A stretch of 64,000 nt of DNA from Apricaphanius iberus. Its lineage: Eukaryota; Chordata; Actinopteri; Cyprinodontiformes; Aphaniidae. The notes under the pieces are model-generated. The model was not told where the DNA came from, searched no databases, and saw only the letters and a list, made by a program, of their open reading frames with translations. Below are positions 10,986 through 22,977 of the stretch, in pieces; within the stretch, counting starts at the first letter, position 1, and the number at the start of each line of letters is the position of its first letter. The DNA lies in assembly GCA_028564705.1 (NCBI GenBank), contig JAPXFQ010000178.1, positions 62,001 through 126,000 of the forward strand, in the 5' to 3' direction. Both the position numbers and the translations under genes were made by a program.

Positions 10986-13900
10986 TCTCTGGGGGGGAGA
11001 TGTGTATCCAGAGTAACACAGATGTGTATGACATCAAAGATCCTTGAAGACTGAAGCCTGTAGCTAACTCCTGGCTGACTGACATCAGTGCATTGTGCTC
11101 AGTTGATGTAATGTATGAGAAACCACTGATGTATCATAAATCCTGCTTACGTAAGGAAGCTCTCAGCCCTACTAGCCACAAATTAAACATGGCCCACCAT
11201 TAAAACTTCCAGGACTCCAGATAACCTTATATTTTCTGTCTGCTCAAGCTGGAAGTCTCCTGCTTTGGGTAACCACAGCGGAGAACAGATGCTCCCCAAC
11301 TTTCCGTTTACGTGTCAGGCTGCTCATGCATCAGTCTTGTGAAACATACTGTGTTCCATTATGAGACCACAGCCAGGAGCTGCAGCAGTTTGGACACAGT
11401 CATTGCAGAGGGGGGTGCATTATGATTGGATAAAAATCATATGGTAATATAAGGGACAGGCTTTTGAGGAGGCTTCCATTAAACAGAGAAGCAGAAGATA
11501 AAACACTAAATCAGCTTCTAAACCAACTACATTCCAAGTCAAAGAGAAGAAAATATAACAAAGCATATCTTGCCTTTGGTTTTGCTACCCCAAACACCTG
11601 CAGAACTGTGCTCATATATAGTTTTTTACATCGTCGCACAGAGTGAAAAACCCCACACAACTGTGGAGGATTATATGCTTCCCTGCACTCCATCATTCCT
11701 TCTATAATCAATAAGGCACAGCAAAATGTGACCGTCATTAGTCGATATTCCAAATAAAGAATGCAAAATTGAGCACCAAAGTTTTTGTCCTTCATTTGCG
11801 AGTAATCTACTAAGATTGCAGGTGTAATTCATAACAGGAGAAAATAGCAGTATTTAAATGAGGACTTTGCCTGCCCTGCTGTGTGTGCCAGTAACCGGAG
11901 AGACAGACGCACTGGAGAGGAGCGAACAGTGGAGGTATGAAGCATCTTTAGCAAAAAAGGGAACGAAACGACAACTGTCTAAGTCATGACTGTCAGCATT
12001 CCATGTTAATCTCAAAGAGCCGTTCTATTTCACTGCCAGTCCTGCTAACTGCCATCTGGGTAGGCGCTATCCGGGGTCTTAAAACTGCAAGATGACGTGT
12101 GCATATTTTTGAAGGAGGGGGCAGAGATCTTGGCCACAAATTTTAATGTAACAAGTTTTTAATGAAACATGCATATAGTAGCATGTTTCTGAAAGCAGTG
12201 TTCAATTAACCAAATTCAGTGATGCAGAGCAGAAACACAGAGCTCTTCCTGCCGAATAAAGTGACATCACAGCTGTCGCACATAGTTACTGAAAGTTGTG
12301 ATGACTGAAGAGCTCAGTTTCAAAAAACAAACTTTACAATTGTGATTTGTGACAATAAATGAATAGAGGCATTAAGTGCTTGGAGGGCTTCAAAAAGTGC
12401 TATATAAGTGCAGTCCATTATTACTAGTTGTGTTTTTGTGCACTTAGATGCATTGAAAATGTATTGAAATCAACGTTAGATATAGCTTCACAGTAAACAT
12501 ATTCATAAAAATTTAAAACATTATAAGATAAATTAAAAAGTAATAATTACCGGGGTGCTTGAACACTTTCTTAGAAACCAAAGGGGGGCCCAACAGAAAT
12601 ACTTTGGAAACCCCTGGTTTTAAGAAATGTACCTACATGTAAATTAATATTCCCATTTGGAGCAAACTGTAGATCCAAAGACAATTAGTTGTTGTTTTTT
12701 CTGTTGTTTTTTCTGTGAACGTCTTTTGAGTGCTTTATGGATTACTTAGTGAATGGAAATGTGTATGTTTTTACTATCTACTTTACGATTAAGAATGAAA
12801 GTTGGCTATTGTGCTAATTCTAGATCAGACCATACAATTCTCTTTTTAGCTTTATTTACCATTTTCACTGTTTGGCTGCAGAAAAGGCTTTCCTAACATA
12901 GAAAGTATTCTTCCATCCGTCCCTTTTGTACTGCCTGTGTCTCTTCTCTGACTTCTGGAACCCAAAGACCCAGCGCCAGAGCAATTTAGCTGGGGTTATT
13001 TTGGCTTATTTTGGGAGGGCACCATTTTATTTAACCCCTTCACATTTTTACCTCCTTTTGGCAGTGTGTTATATATTTCCAGGTCAAACCTGCATTTTTG
13101 TTGACACCCTTTCTATGTACATATTACATATAATTTAAAAACTGAGATTCTTTTAGAGGTGAGCTGGATGTTGTGGAGTTTTTCCGAACTACCAATCTGT
13201 TCAAGATCTGTGGTCAGAATGTTTGTTTTTCTCCTCCAACGGGAGCCACGGTTGAGCCACTGTCATGACCCTGCTGTGTGTAGGCTTGTGTACATGAGTG
13301 AGAAATCTTTCTTTATAGAAGATCATCGGGGATTTACTTGGAAATGTACTGACCATTGCTCGGTGGGAGCTGAGGTTAAGTTGCACTGATAAACTGTAAT
13401 TTAAGAGGTCGCCAAACAACTGACTTTGTAAAAATAGGAGTTGTGAAGCAGTTTATAACAACAGCAAACAGAAACAAGCAACACGCCCTGCTTCTTCCAT
13501 GTTGATCTCTTTTCTATCTGCTGCTCTGGGCACCTTTTGGCTCTGATCAGGGATGCTACTATCTGATAATCTGATATGTTTAGAGGAGCAGGCCAATTGA
13601 TTAATCCGTCAGAAAAATATTTCGTTAAATTACCATGAAGTTCTGATAGTGGAAACAAACCTTTTGGTAGCACTACTGGTGCAGCTCCATTTTGCTCACA
13701 ACTATTTTGATATTTGCTAGCTGCTACCAGATGCCAGTAGCTCTCTTCTGCTTTTAAAGAAACCTTGCCTGACCTCACAGGGCTACAACTCAGCACCAGA
13801 AGGTTTGGGATATTCAAGGAAAAAAATATTATTCATGAGCCACTGAAGCTAAAGAAACTTCCAAGCACCTGGGCTGAGTTTCAACACTATCCTATCCCTG

Positions 13901-14479
13901 CTTGTGATTGAAATTATGTATGGCAATCATTTATATGAATCATAGCTGTAGACACAATAAAAACCACTCAAAGGATATTAAATGAAAACTTACTGTTGGA
14001 AGTGAAATTTCAAACTCCAGAACAGCCATCTCAAACAAAAACTGTCTTTTTACATCCAAAACAGTCTACTTAATGTCCTCCTTTTAAATAGTTAGTCTTA
14101 TGTCTGAAATTCAACTTCATCGGCCTCTCAAAACCTTTAGAATTCCCTTCCTTTATATGCTTTAAGTGATACTACGGACTAGGACAAGGGAAAATTGATT
14201 AGGAAATTGTATGTCAGGGTATCTCAGGTCTGGTAAAAGCTCCCCTCCGACAACTTGTGAAGTTTTAAAGAGTAGTATTACCAGGAGAATTCATACCAGC
14301 ACCCAAAGCTGTCAGCAGAGCAGCATAAACAAGCAGAGACATACAGCATATGCCCTATTCACCTGGCTACACAACAAATGCCTCATGAACAAATGAGGGG
14401 ACAAATCTCGATCGGGACACAACTAAGACCAACATTTGGACTAAATCAACTTCCTGGGACTGATATCCTGTAAATCTCC
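10986..14479. other. loxl2 intron, mostly unassigned
   Basis: No exon, RNA gene or complete element was recognised. A short repeat tail occurs near 12380-12420 (aaaaagtgctatataagtgcagtcc). A 138-residue minus-strand frame at 13401-13817 has no blocks I recognise and may be repeat-derived. Confidence 0.45.
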
Positions 14480-16123
14480 CAACTAGCAGCCAACACACAA
14501 CACACTGTAGACTTAATTATTAGCAAAGGTTTAAATATCTCTAACATCTCTTTAGTTGATACTGCGCTGTCTGATCATCTGTGTGTTTGTTTGAAAGCTC
14601 AATCTCTACCAAATGTTTGAGTCACAATGAGACCATTGTAAAACAGTGCTTTCTAGGGGTCAGTTCAGTTAAAACTTTTAAACAAATGTATCCTACCACA
14701 CCACCTCATGCCCCAATTCCACGTTCCAAAATGTCTGTATTGCATAATTTACACCAAATAACCCTCAATAAAATCATTAAGCAATTAAGCTCCTCCTCTT
14801 GCTGCATTGACTTATTACCCACAGCTTTTTTTAAAGAAAGTTTCCCCCTCATTATATCTGATCTGATTTTAATGGTTAACTCATCCCTCCTGTCAGGTGT
14901 CTCCCCCCAGGCTTTAAAAACAACCTGGACAACACACAATCTTCCATTCATCAGCAAGATGATTGAAAAAGCTGTGTTTCAACAATTAAATTGTTTCCTA
15001 ACAATGACCAACCGCTTTGATACTTATCAGCCTGGATTCCATGCTCATCACAGCACTGAGACTTCAATTTTTTATGATTTTTTTAAACATTTTTTTCAAT
15101 GAAGTATTCAATGACATCCACATACAGACTATGGTGGAACCAGTGCAGCATTTGATACTGTTGACATCAATATCCTACTGGAATGACTGGAGAGCTGGGT
15201 CGGACTCTCTGGTACAGTACTTTGCAGGTTTGAGTCCTAATCCAGGGATTTCTTTGTTTCTGTTGGAAACCTTTCTTCAACATGAACAGAAATCACATGT
15301 GGGGTTCCCCAAGGCTCTAATGTAATGTAATATCTATATGCTCTGGTTAGTCCAGATTATAACAGCCAGGAAAATTAATTACCATAACTATGCAGATGAT
15401 ACTCAGCTGTACATAATGTCACCAGGTGACTATATACCAATCAAAGCACTAAATGAATGCATTGAACAAATCAATAGCTGGATGTCCCGTAACTTTCTCC
15501 AGCTGAACAGAAACAAAACTGAAGTAATTATCTTTGGACCTAAAGAGGAACGATCCAGAATCAGCACACAGCTTCAGTTAATCCAGTTAGAAACTAGTGA
15601 TCAGGCGAGAAATCTAGGTGTAATAATGGACTCAGACCTGAACCTCCAAGGTCACATAAAGGCAATAACAAGGTCAGCTTTCTATCACCTGAGGGTCATT
15701 TCTAGTATTAAAGGACTGATGACACAAGGAGACCTAGACATTTTTTTTATGAGTTCATCTTTATTCGAATTGATTACTGCAACAGCTTACACACAGGTCT
15801 ACCTAAAAGGTTAATAAGACAGCTGCAGCTGATCCAGAACGCTGCTGCTCGTGTTCTCACTAGAACCAGGAAAGTAGAACACATCACCCCAGTTCTAAAG
15901 TCCTTCCACTGGCTCCCTGTAGCTCAGAGAACAGACTTTAAAATACTCCTACTAGTTTATAAATCATTGAATGGTTTAGCACCAATGTATGTTGAAGACA
16001 TGCTTTAACCATAGCAGCCCCCCAAACCATTCATGTCCTCCAACTCTAGTTTACTAATCATCCCTAGAATCAGAACCAAACATGGAGAAGCAGCTTTCAG
16101 TTTCTATGTTCCTCTTCTCAAAA
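14480..16123 (+). mobile_element. L2-like LINE, interrupted copy (left part)
   Basis: A decayed LINE runs from the end of its endonuclease (ALSDHLCVCL near 14555) through reverse-transcriptase blocks PGFHAHHSTETS (15030-15070) and [15 protein letters not shown] (15380-15425). It continues with [45 protein letters not shown] and HITPVLKSFHWLPV, to FSFYVP at about 16110. It contains many frameshifts. At 16116-16123 it is split by an inserted retroposed element. The C-terminus resumes at 17021. Confidence 0.88.
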
Positions 16124-17020
16124 TCAGAAATACTTTATTAATCCGCAAAGGGAAATTCATTTCAGTACAGCCTGATCAAGAGTAGACATACAAACATTTG
16201 TTACACATCACAGATCGGGCATACCGTGGTTTCTGCCACCAGCTTGTGCGGCGCAACCACATAGCAGATAATAAACAGATACACAAGGTGGGGGTGGGGG
16301 GGAAGCGCTCACATGTGTTTTGATCCTAGTCAAGAGTCAAAAAACAGGTAATAGAAAAACACCACACCTAAACATTAAAGCACTTATTCAGACATTAACA
16401 TTGAAATATCAGTAGGGATGGGCGGGTATGAGCTCCAGTCCACAGGGTAACACGCTGCCACCGAGGGGCGCCGTCATCCAGCTTCCTGGTGCAGGAGAGA
16501 GCCTTAAGATACAGCGAGATGATGCGTGTGTGTGTCTGAATTCCGTGTCAGTGTGTGCGTCAGTAGATGCAGGTGGACGGGGGAGAGGATACTCTTTATA
16601 CATTCCACTCACTAGCATTTAATTATGGACCAGTTGAAGGTCTACATGGGAGCCAAAATAATAATAGTTTGGATAACAGTGAGAGCAAATTTCCTCTCTG
16701 CCCTTCAGTCTGTCAGCGGTTTCTTTTATAATCTAATTCAACCAAATTAAAATTCAAAGTAAAGTTCAGATTAGAGTTCCGGAACCATTCATTTCCATTT
16801 GCACCAGTCCGCAACGACAGTTACTCCAAGTTCGATGACAATTTGAGAATGAGTCCCAGATCATCTCTTGCAGCGTCTTGTCTGCGTCCCAGCTCTCCCA
16901 GCATCTGGTTCTGAGTCACATCAGCACGAATCAACGCATCAACTGTTCCTTCAGCTTTCCAATCGCTTCCAGAACGGTCTCCAATCTCGTCCGGTTTTTC
17001 ACATCTTTGTTGCTCCATTA
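16124..17020 (-). mobile_element. Retroposed repeat of the membrane/coiled-coil family, copy 1 (5'-truncated)
   Basis: The minus strand reads from a truncated 5' end at an ATG GAG CAA CAA codon run, through a decayed coiled-coil ORF (about 17012-16805), to a 3' end containing ggattaataaagtatttctga, a likely polyadenylation signal. The element lies within an L2 ORF. It is flanked by tctcaaaa (16116-16123) and tctgcaaaa (17021-17029), a probable target duplication differing by one base deletion. Its DNA aligns along its length with copies at 43546-44740 and 51228-52200, including the tgagctccagtccacagg block and the GT-rich stretch. The ORF has frameshifts near its start and an early stop (SSNLE then stop). 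Confidence 0.75.
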
Positions 17021-17300
17021 TCTGCAAAACAAACTTCCTGATGACTGCAAAGCTGCTGAAACACAGAGCTGATTTAAATCTAAACTCATCGGTTTAAAGC
17101 TGCCTTTGAGTAAACTATTTGAATTGATCTCAGATTTTCACATGTTATGCTTCATTGCTGTTTTTACTTTCATGCTTTTGTGGTACTTTTACTAATGTTG
17201 TGTTTTTAATGCTTTTAATCAGATGTTTGGTTTCTTTACCACCGAATCATGTAAATCATCTTGAATTACCTTGTTGTTGATGTGTGCACAACTAAAATGT
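17021..17300 (+). mobile_element. L2-like LINE, right part after the insertion
   Basis: NKLPDDCKAAETQS is the C-terminal block that normally follows FYxPxLW in this LINE's ORF2, so 14480-16123 and 17021-17300 are two halves of one copy. The 3' UTR ends near 17290 with catcttgaattaccttgttgttgatgtg, a worn L2-type terminus. Confidence 0.8.
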
Positions 17301-17359
17301 GTACACATAAAATCACCTTCCCGTGCGTTTGTTACTTGGTTCCAGCTCTCTGCAGTCAA

Positions 17360-17520
17360 GGCAAAGAAAGTCAATTTTATTTATAAGCACACTTTCGACA
17401 CAAGGCAAGGTGCTTTGCATGATTCAGCAGTAAAAACAAAACAAATGCATGATAGAAGTGTGAAAATTAAAACAGAAAAACACTCAAAGAAAGCATAAAA
17501 TAAAATGTATAAAATAAAAT
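17360..17520 (-). repeat. LINE/SINE 3' end fragment, reverse orientation
   Basis: The text aagtcaattttatttataagcacactttc ... aaggtgctttgcatg is the reverse complement of a common fish LINE/SINE tail (gcaaagcacctt ... cttataaataaaattg). Confidence 0.6.
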
Positions 17521-19090
17521 TTACATAACCAGGGTGTGATAGGCAGCTTCCTCTTAAGAAATGAAAGATTCACCCTGTTAAGGTTATACAAAGACAGGAT
17601 GGAGAAATACTTTCACTCACACATGTACATATTATATGATAAGATAAAACACAAGGGGCCAAGATGGCAGAGGGAACAACGTGTGGTAACTTCTCCTTGC
17701 GGCTAAACCCCCAAAAAATTGTTTTTAAGAGCTTCAACTCACCCATTGTCTCTTGGAATTAAACATTAGGTTATAAAGTCGTCAACTACTATCAAGAGAT
17801 TGTTTTCAGATACCTTTTACATGGCTTTTTGTGAAAATGGCAACTACTAAAGGGAGTGCTAAACCAAAAGCTGCTGTTCTGACTCACGACTAGTTGTGGA
17901 TTTAGGATTGAAAATGATCAGAGGCATAGCCCAGTTGACTGACGGACAAAATATTTTTGTTTTAAATGATTAGGCATCTCAACTTTTGCATTCAGATCAC
18001 CTTTAAGCAGATAAAAGACACTGGAATAAACTTAATATGTTTGAATTAAGTAAAACAAGAATCAAACCACATTAACTATCAACAACTGTCAGCTGCTGAC
18101 TGAAATCACTGGTCCAGCGAACACAGCGTACATCCATTAAGAGCATATGGTAGAAAGCAACAGTGTCACTAGCCTAGCCTAGCCTCTGTTGTTTTTCCTG
18201 TTCTGTTCTTCATTCTTACACTGATTTAATGGTTGAATATGGAACATGGGCACCAAAGTGACATCTAGTGTGCTTAGGTTGTAGTTGCAAGAACAAAGTG
18301 CCTTCTGGGACCAGTTTTTTTGCCATAACCAGCCAGATACATGTCCAGCAACAAATCTTACAGGGTAGGGACCATAATTTACTAATAAGTTTAAAATACT
18401 AAAGGAAAAATAATTGTAACAAAATAAGGGGTTAAAATAAGATTTACAGACCTCAGTCATGATCCATTTTATCACAGCTGCTGTTGTCTATGTTAGTTTT
18501 TGACTAAAAACGTCCCCTATATCCAAATCAGCAACACTCCAGCAGCAGGCAGTTTGCTGAGGCTGCCGAAGCATTTCTTCTCTCTGCTGCCTCCCTGGTG
18601 AACTGCGGTTCTGCAACTTATTTCAGAGAGGCTTTTTTTTCCCCTTTCAAAATTAAAGTTGAACAGAAAACATCCGGGGGCTCAAGCCCAAGTAAGCCAC
18701 CCCCAACCTCTGGCCCTGCTCATGACTACTGCAGTCCTGACATGGAGAGGAACGGCTGGTATGAAGACTTTATTCAGGGGTCCAAATGCCTTTTTTAATG
18801 GGCGGAGGGTGCCGCCCTGCATGTGTAAATGAGCCAAGTCTTATAGCACATTCAGACCGCCCTTTGCTGCCAGGCATCAAACAGCTCAAATGGACTAAAG
18901 TTGCTGCTTAGAAAACTCAAACCCCGCTGCTTGCACATTTGTACCCTGCGTCGGCAGTGGCGCGTCACGTCAGTACATCAGCGAGCGGGTGGGGATTTCT
19001 CTTGCACCGGGAAACTAGTAGTGTATATTTAGTAACCATTGTTGCCCTAACCGGGTTTGTTCTAGTGTTACAGTAGCTAACCTAACAAGG
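17521..19090. other. loxl2 intron with possible L1-like 5' sequence
   Basis: Around 17655-17890 the text ggggccaagatggcagaggg followed by an ATG frame that soon stops looks like the start of an L1/Tx1-type LINE, but this is weak. The remainder up to 19090 has no recognisable exon or element ends. Confidence 0.35.
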
Positions 19091-19093
19091 GAG

Positions 19094-19717
19094 TTAAACG
19101 AACATATTTAACTGCTTGCCTGGCACTCCGATATCTTCTACCAAATAAAGTCTGATTTTTTTTTCCTGAGTCTCCGACTCCCAAGTCTCCCAGCTCGATC
19201 TAGCCGACTCCCCTCTGATCACCGCAGAGACCCTGCTTGTTGAGTAGCTACAGCCCACGGCTCGTCCTCCATCCTCCCCTGTCCCCAAGTAGCTCCAACT
19301 GGTCAGCATGTTTAGCACATCTTGCATCACAAGGTTCTGGAGGACCATTAGTCTGAGTGCACTTAATTCTTTTTGTCCATCTTCTATGTCGATGGTGAGG
19401 TTGCCTGTAGTCCATTGTTTCCAGCCTGAGTGTGTTCTTTGCCACGCCAACACGGTGAAAAGTGCCAGGAAATTTCTGTCAAGTGTTCCAGTGTTTGTAT
19501 TCTTCAGGAACATCAGTTCCCCACACACTGTCATGCGGTTTGAAGGTGGTGTAAGTTTTTCTTCATTTTCCTCCTTGGGGTTATAACCCCAGTTGCTCAT
19601 ATACAAAAAGCATGTGCCGTCCTCAATTATCATAGGTTTCCCAACAAGGTAGCCTGATGCGTTGATCTTGGTATAACAGAGCAGACATCTACTCTGATTG
19701 GTTTGATTTGCCATCAT
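19094..19717 (-). pseudogene. Endogenous retrovirus Env-like remnant
   Basis: A 207-residue minus-strand frame lies directly downstream of a retroviral integrase remnant (20085-20780), which is where env is expected. Near residue 12 it has a CLLC motif, like the CxxC of gamma/epsilon-type surface glycoproteins. Two NxT/NxS-type positions are seen (NQT near residue 4, NLT near 106). About residues 118-140 contain a hydrophobic heptad-like stretch with LQN (LSALRLMVLQN), which resembles the transmembrane-subunit heptad region. The upstream SU signal peptide and the fusion and anchor segments are not evident, and the last 65 residues look unrelated. It is therefore a fused, internally deleted remnant and not a functional envelope. 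Assignment rests on position and motifs; no alignment was run. Confidence 0.55.
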
Positions 19718-19755
19718 TTTGGTATATATTTTCCATAGAAAATATATACCAAAAT
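19716..19755. repeat. Perfect 17-bp inverted repeat with 6-base loop
   Basis: Arms attttggtatatatttt (19716-19732) and aaaatatataccaaaat (19739-19755) are exact reverse complements around the loop ccatag. The hairpin overlaps the start of the Env-like frame. Confidence 0.95.
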
Positions 19756-20084
19756 ACCATTCAGAAGCCCCCTGAATAATGATCCGAATGTGAGTGTTGG
19801 GCCAGCCACTTATTTATTTTCTGGTCCACAGTTCTAATTTCCCGGCTTCTTTTGCCTTTGGGGGTGCACTATAGGTATAGGGTGAAAACACGCACTACAG
19901 TCACAACAAAGCCGAGGATCCCGCTGAGATGTTGAGACCCCATTGCTGCTCAGCACACAGAGACACCAGACTACCTAGGTTCTAATGTGAGTAGGTATCA
20001 GTGCTTCACTGACATTGACATGACAAAGCAGTATAAGCTGAGCCCCCTTTGTAATCAGACTTCCCCACTACTCACTGTGTTTTT

Positions 20085-20780
20085 TAGGGGTCTAGCACTC
20101 TCTGGAGCTTGCAGTGACTGAGATGTGTCCAACTTGGTCTTTCAGCGATCTTCAGTGCAGTGGGAGTGCTCAGAAGAGCTTGGTATGGGCCTTCCCACTT
20201 TGGACTGGACCGGTTCTTCCTTTTATGACTTGGATATAGATCCAGTCTCCTGGTCTCACCAGTGGTTTGTCCTGTGGGGGAACAGAATCAATAATTTGCA
20301 TTTGACACTTCTTTAAGGTTCAAAACCTTTTTCATGTAGTTATCCAGAGTTGTTTGTTTTATAGTTTTTTTCAAAGTCAGCTAAAAATAGTGGGAGTCTG
20401 TATGTTCTTCCATGTATTATCTCAAATTGTGTTAAACCTGTCCCTGTAGGTTTGTTTCGCATGAATAGCTTAACCAGGTCTAGACACTCTGGCCAGGGCC
20501 TTTTGTTTTCTTCCATGCTTTTCTTTAATCTGCTTTTTATGGTGCCATTTGTTCTTTCCACCAAACCTGCACTCTGTGGGTGGTAGGCACAGTGTTTTTT
20601 TAGAGTTATTCTTAGATGTTCAGTGATGTTTTGCAGCATTTTTTATGGGACTATTTCTACCCATTTTGTAAAAACATCAATCATCACCAAACAGCATTAG
20701 TAGGGACCAGTCTGGTTCAATTCAATGTAATTCATGCACATCACTTGAAAAGGATATTGTGGTTGCTGAAACTGGTTAAA
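20085..20780 (-). pseudogene. Endogenous retrovirus integrase remnant (pol 3' end)
   Basis: Read on the minus strand, about 20750-20640 encodes the start of the integrase catalytic core, with VMIDVFTKWVEIVP carrying the first catalytic Asp. One in-frame stop precedes it. The sequence then jumps to HCAYHPQSAGLVERTNG (20600-20540), the region after the second Asp, with the catalytic Glu in VERTNG. The stretch in between, with the second Asp, is deleted. Further on, 20330-20090 encodes the C-terminal SH3-like domain with [28 protein letters not shown] and WTHLSHCK, the GPY/F-type signature of gammaretrovirus-like integrases. Stops and the deletion make it inactive. No LTRs were identified. Confidence 0.85.
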
Positions 20781-21044
20781 AGAAAATTTACATAGAATTA
20801 TAAAAAATTAAAACAGATGAAAAAAAATAATAAATTAATGAAAACATTTAGTAATTGGAGCATAAAATAGAATTTATAAAAGAAACTGTACGTTAAATTA
20901 TGAAAATTAAAAACAGGAAACATTTACAAAAGCATTGACAGTAAGTAAAAAGAACAAAAGCAAAATCATATCAGTTACTTATAAGCAAGTCTAAATAGAT
21001 ACCTTTATATTGATTATTGATTGATTGATTATATTTATTATTGC

Positions 21045-22642
21045 AGCTCATTCACTAGGTCCCCCCGTGTGGGTCTGGGATTGTTGCTCACTGTTCTTGT
21101 GATCATTTTGACCCACAGATCTTGGTGGAGCCCCAGATGGAGGGAGATTATCAGTGGTCTTGGATGTCGTCCATTTTCTAATAATTGCTCCCACAGTTGG
21201 TTTCTTTACACCAAGCTGCTTACTTATGGCAGATTCAGGCTTCCCAGCCTGGTGCAGCTCTACAATCTGGTTTCTAGTGTCCTTTGACAGCTCTTTGGTC
21301 TTGGTCATAGTGGAGTTTGGAGTGTGACTGTTTGAGGTTGTGGACATGTGTCTTTTATACTGATGAGTTCCAACAGGTACCATTAATACAGGTAACGAGT
21401 ATTGTTGGAGTAGTTTCGGACCTCACACACATCGATAAAAAATCACGGATATAGCTGTTGTCCTCCTGCTCCTACCTCGTGTGATCTCTGTGGAGATACA
21501 CCACACACGAACCGATGTTACTCATACCTACTGTTCTGTCTAAATTGTAACCATGCGCAATTGCGCTCTGCTGACACGGTCTTCACCCAAAGAAAATCTG
21601 CGGTGCACAAAAAAAAAAAAATCCAAACTGAATTAAATTAAAATAAACAAATAATTAATCCTGTGCTGTTTTGCAGTGTGAGTAACTGAGCATATTCTTC
21701 AATATACAGTTCCAGCGGTCCTGCTGCTCCGCTCCAATTTGAAAAACACACTCGCATGTACCCATTGTGGTTATTTCAATATCACTGCGGCGGAGACCTG
21801 CACACTGACACAACATAGTAATAACTTTATAGCTGTCATGTTCTTCCTGTTTGATTTTGGTTTCTGTTAAAATATGAGACATCTTATTTTACATATTCAC
21901 ACTGGAGCCAAATGAACATCAAATCTGGCATTTCTGCCCATGTCCGATTTTTTTTTTTTTTTGACAGTATGAATTGCACAATTCCAATTGTATTTATTTT
22001 TTTAATAAGTCAGAATCATGTTTAATGTTTTAAAAAGCATCTGTAGTCTGAACGCTCATGTCGCACTTCATCTAACTGAGCAGCTGGAGAAGAATCTGAA
22101 TATTTTCCTCCTTTCTTCACTCTTTTTATTTCTTTTTCATAATTTTGTCAGCTCACCATGCAGAATATATTCACAAATGACACGTATATCGATGATATCG
22201 AGCCATAAAAAAAGTCCATGTTGGATATCCCTGATTTGTGATCGGAGCGCCTCCCTCCCACGTCATTGTGAGCCCACCCATTACTCTTAACACACCATAC
22301 AATGGAGGAATATCCGTTAGGAATATTTTAAGAGCTATCACGATTATCAGGGTTTGTCGGAAGGAGGAAATCGGGGCAAGATTTTGTGAACCAGGCCTTA
22401 CAGCAGAAGTTACAGGTCAGGGAGAGACAGAAATCTGGCTTGTTTGTAGGTGATAAAATACTTATTTTCTAACATAATTTGCAAATAAGTTCTTTAAAAA
22501 GATTTTCTGAATTTTGTTTCTCATTTTGTCTGCCATGGTTGAGGTATGCTTATGATGAAAATTATAGGCTTCTCTGATCTTTTTTAAGTCTGAGAATTTG
22601 CACAGTTAGTCGCTGACTAAATACTTTTTTGATCCACTGTAC
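21045..22642 (-). mobile_element. Tc1-like transposon, 3'-truncated and split by an insertion
   Basis: On the minus strand the element starts at 22642 with the Tc1 inverted repeat (tacagtggatcaaaaaagta). It runs through its long terminal repeat and leader to about 22385. It resumes near 21405 with the leader (ggtacctgttggaactcatc) and the transposase start. About 1 kb of foreign sequence (roughly 21406-22384) lies between. Past 21048 the transposase is cut off and abuts a run of tgat repeats at 21010-21035, a LINE-type tail. Confidence 0.85.
21048..21383 (-). pseudogene. Tc1-like transposase, N-terminal DNA-binding part only
   Basis: A 111-residue frame. From the internal Met at about residue 26 it reads [40 protein letters not shown] and AIIRKW, the paired-like helix-turn-helix of Tc1 transposases. 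It then follows [12 protein letters not shown], where family members have the GRPR-like linker. The catalytic DDE domain (over 200 further residues) is missing. The first 25 residues belong to the leader. Confidence 0.9.
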
Positions 22643-22760
22643 AAAATATGTAATTTTGGTTTCATCTGAACAGAACACATTCATTTACACATCATACATG
22701 ATCTTTTGATTTATTTTTACACAATCTAACTTTAATTCATTTTCTCCTCGATCTGTCCAG

Positions 22761-22977
22761 GATGTTTGCTCGCAGAAGGAAGCCAACATACTGGGAATTC
22801 TCTGTTAACTGCACCGGCACTGAAGCACACTTGTCTAGTTGTAAACTGGGTCAGATCTTAGCCATGAAGTCCAATGAGACATGCACTGGAGGGATGCCTG
22901 TGGTGGTGAGCTGTGTGCCTGGTAGAGCCTTTGCCCCTACACCCATGACAGGATACAGGAAAGCCTTCAGACAAGAG
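22761..22977 (+). CDS. loxl2: Lysyl oxidase-like 2, internal exon (SRCR domain 2, second half and linker)
   Basis: The acceptor is gatctgtccag|G and the first base completes the Lys codon begun in exon 9200-9411. The exon reads MFARRRKPTYWEFSVNCTGT, EAHLSSCKLG, an NETC segment and PVVVSCVPGRAF. This supplies the remaining SRCR2 cysteines (NC, SC, TC, SC). It then gives the basic linker to SRCR3, ending GYRKAFRQE before donor GAG|gtaatt (phase 0). The NET sequon aligns with the glycosylated Asn-288 region of human LOXL2 (NVTC there). A second potential sequon, NCT, precedes it. The intron before it is 13.3 kb and the one after is 25.9 kb; the latter houses most of the transposons in the window. 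Confidence 0.95.

Noticed and set aside
13401..13817. 138-residue minus-strand frame as a host gene
   Set aside because: No recognised domain or splice context, it lies in a repeat-rich intron, and it could occur by chance or derive from a repeat.
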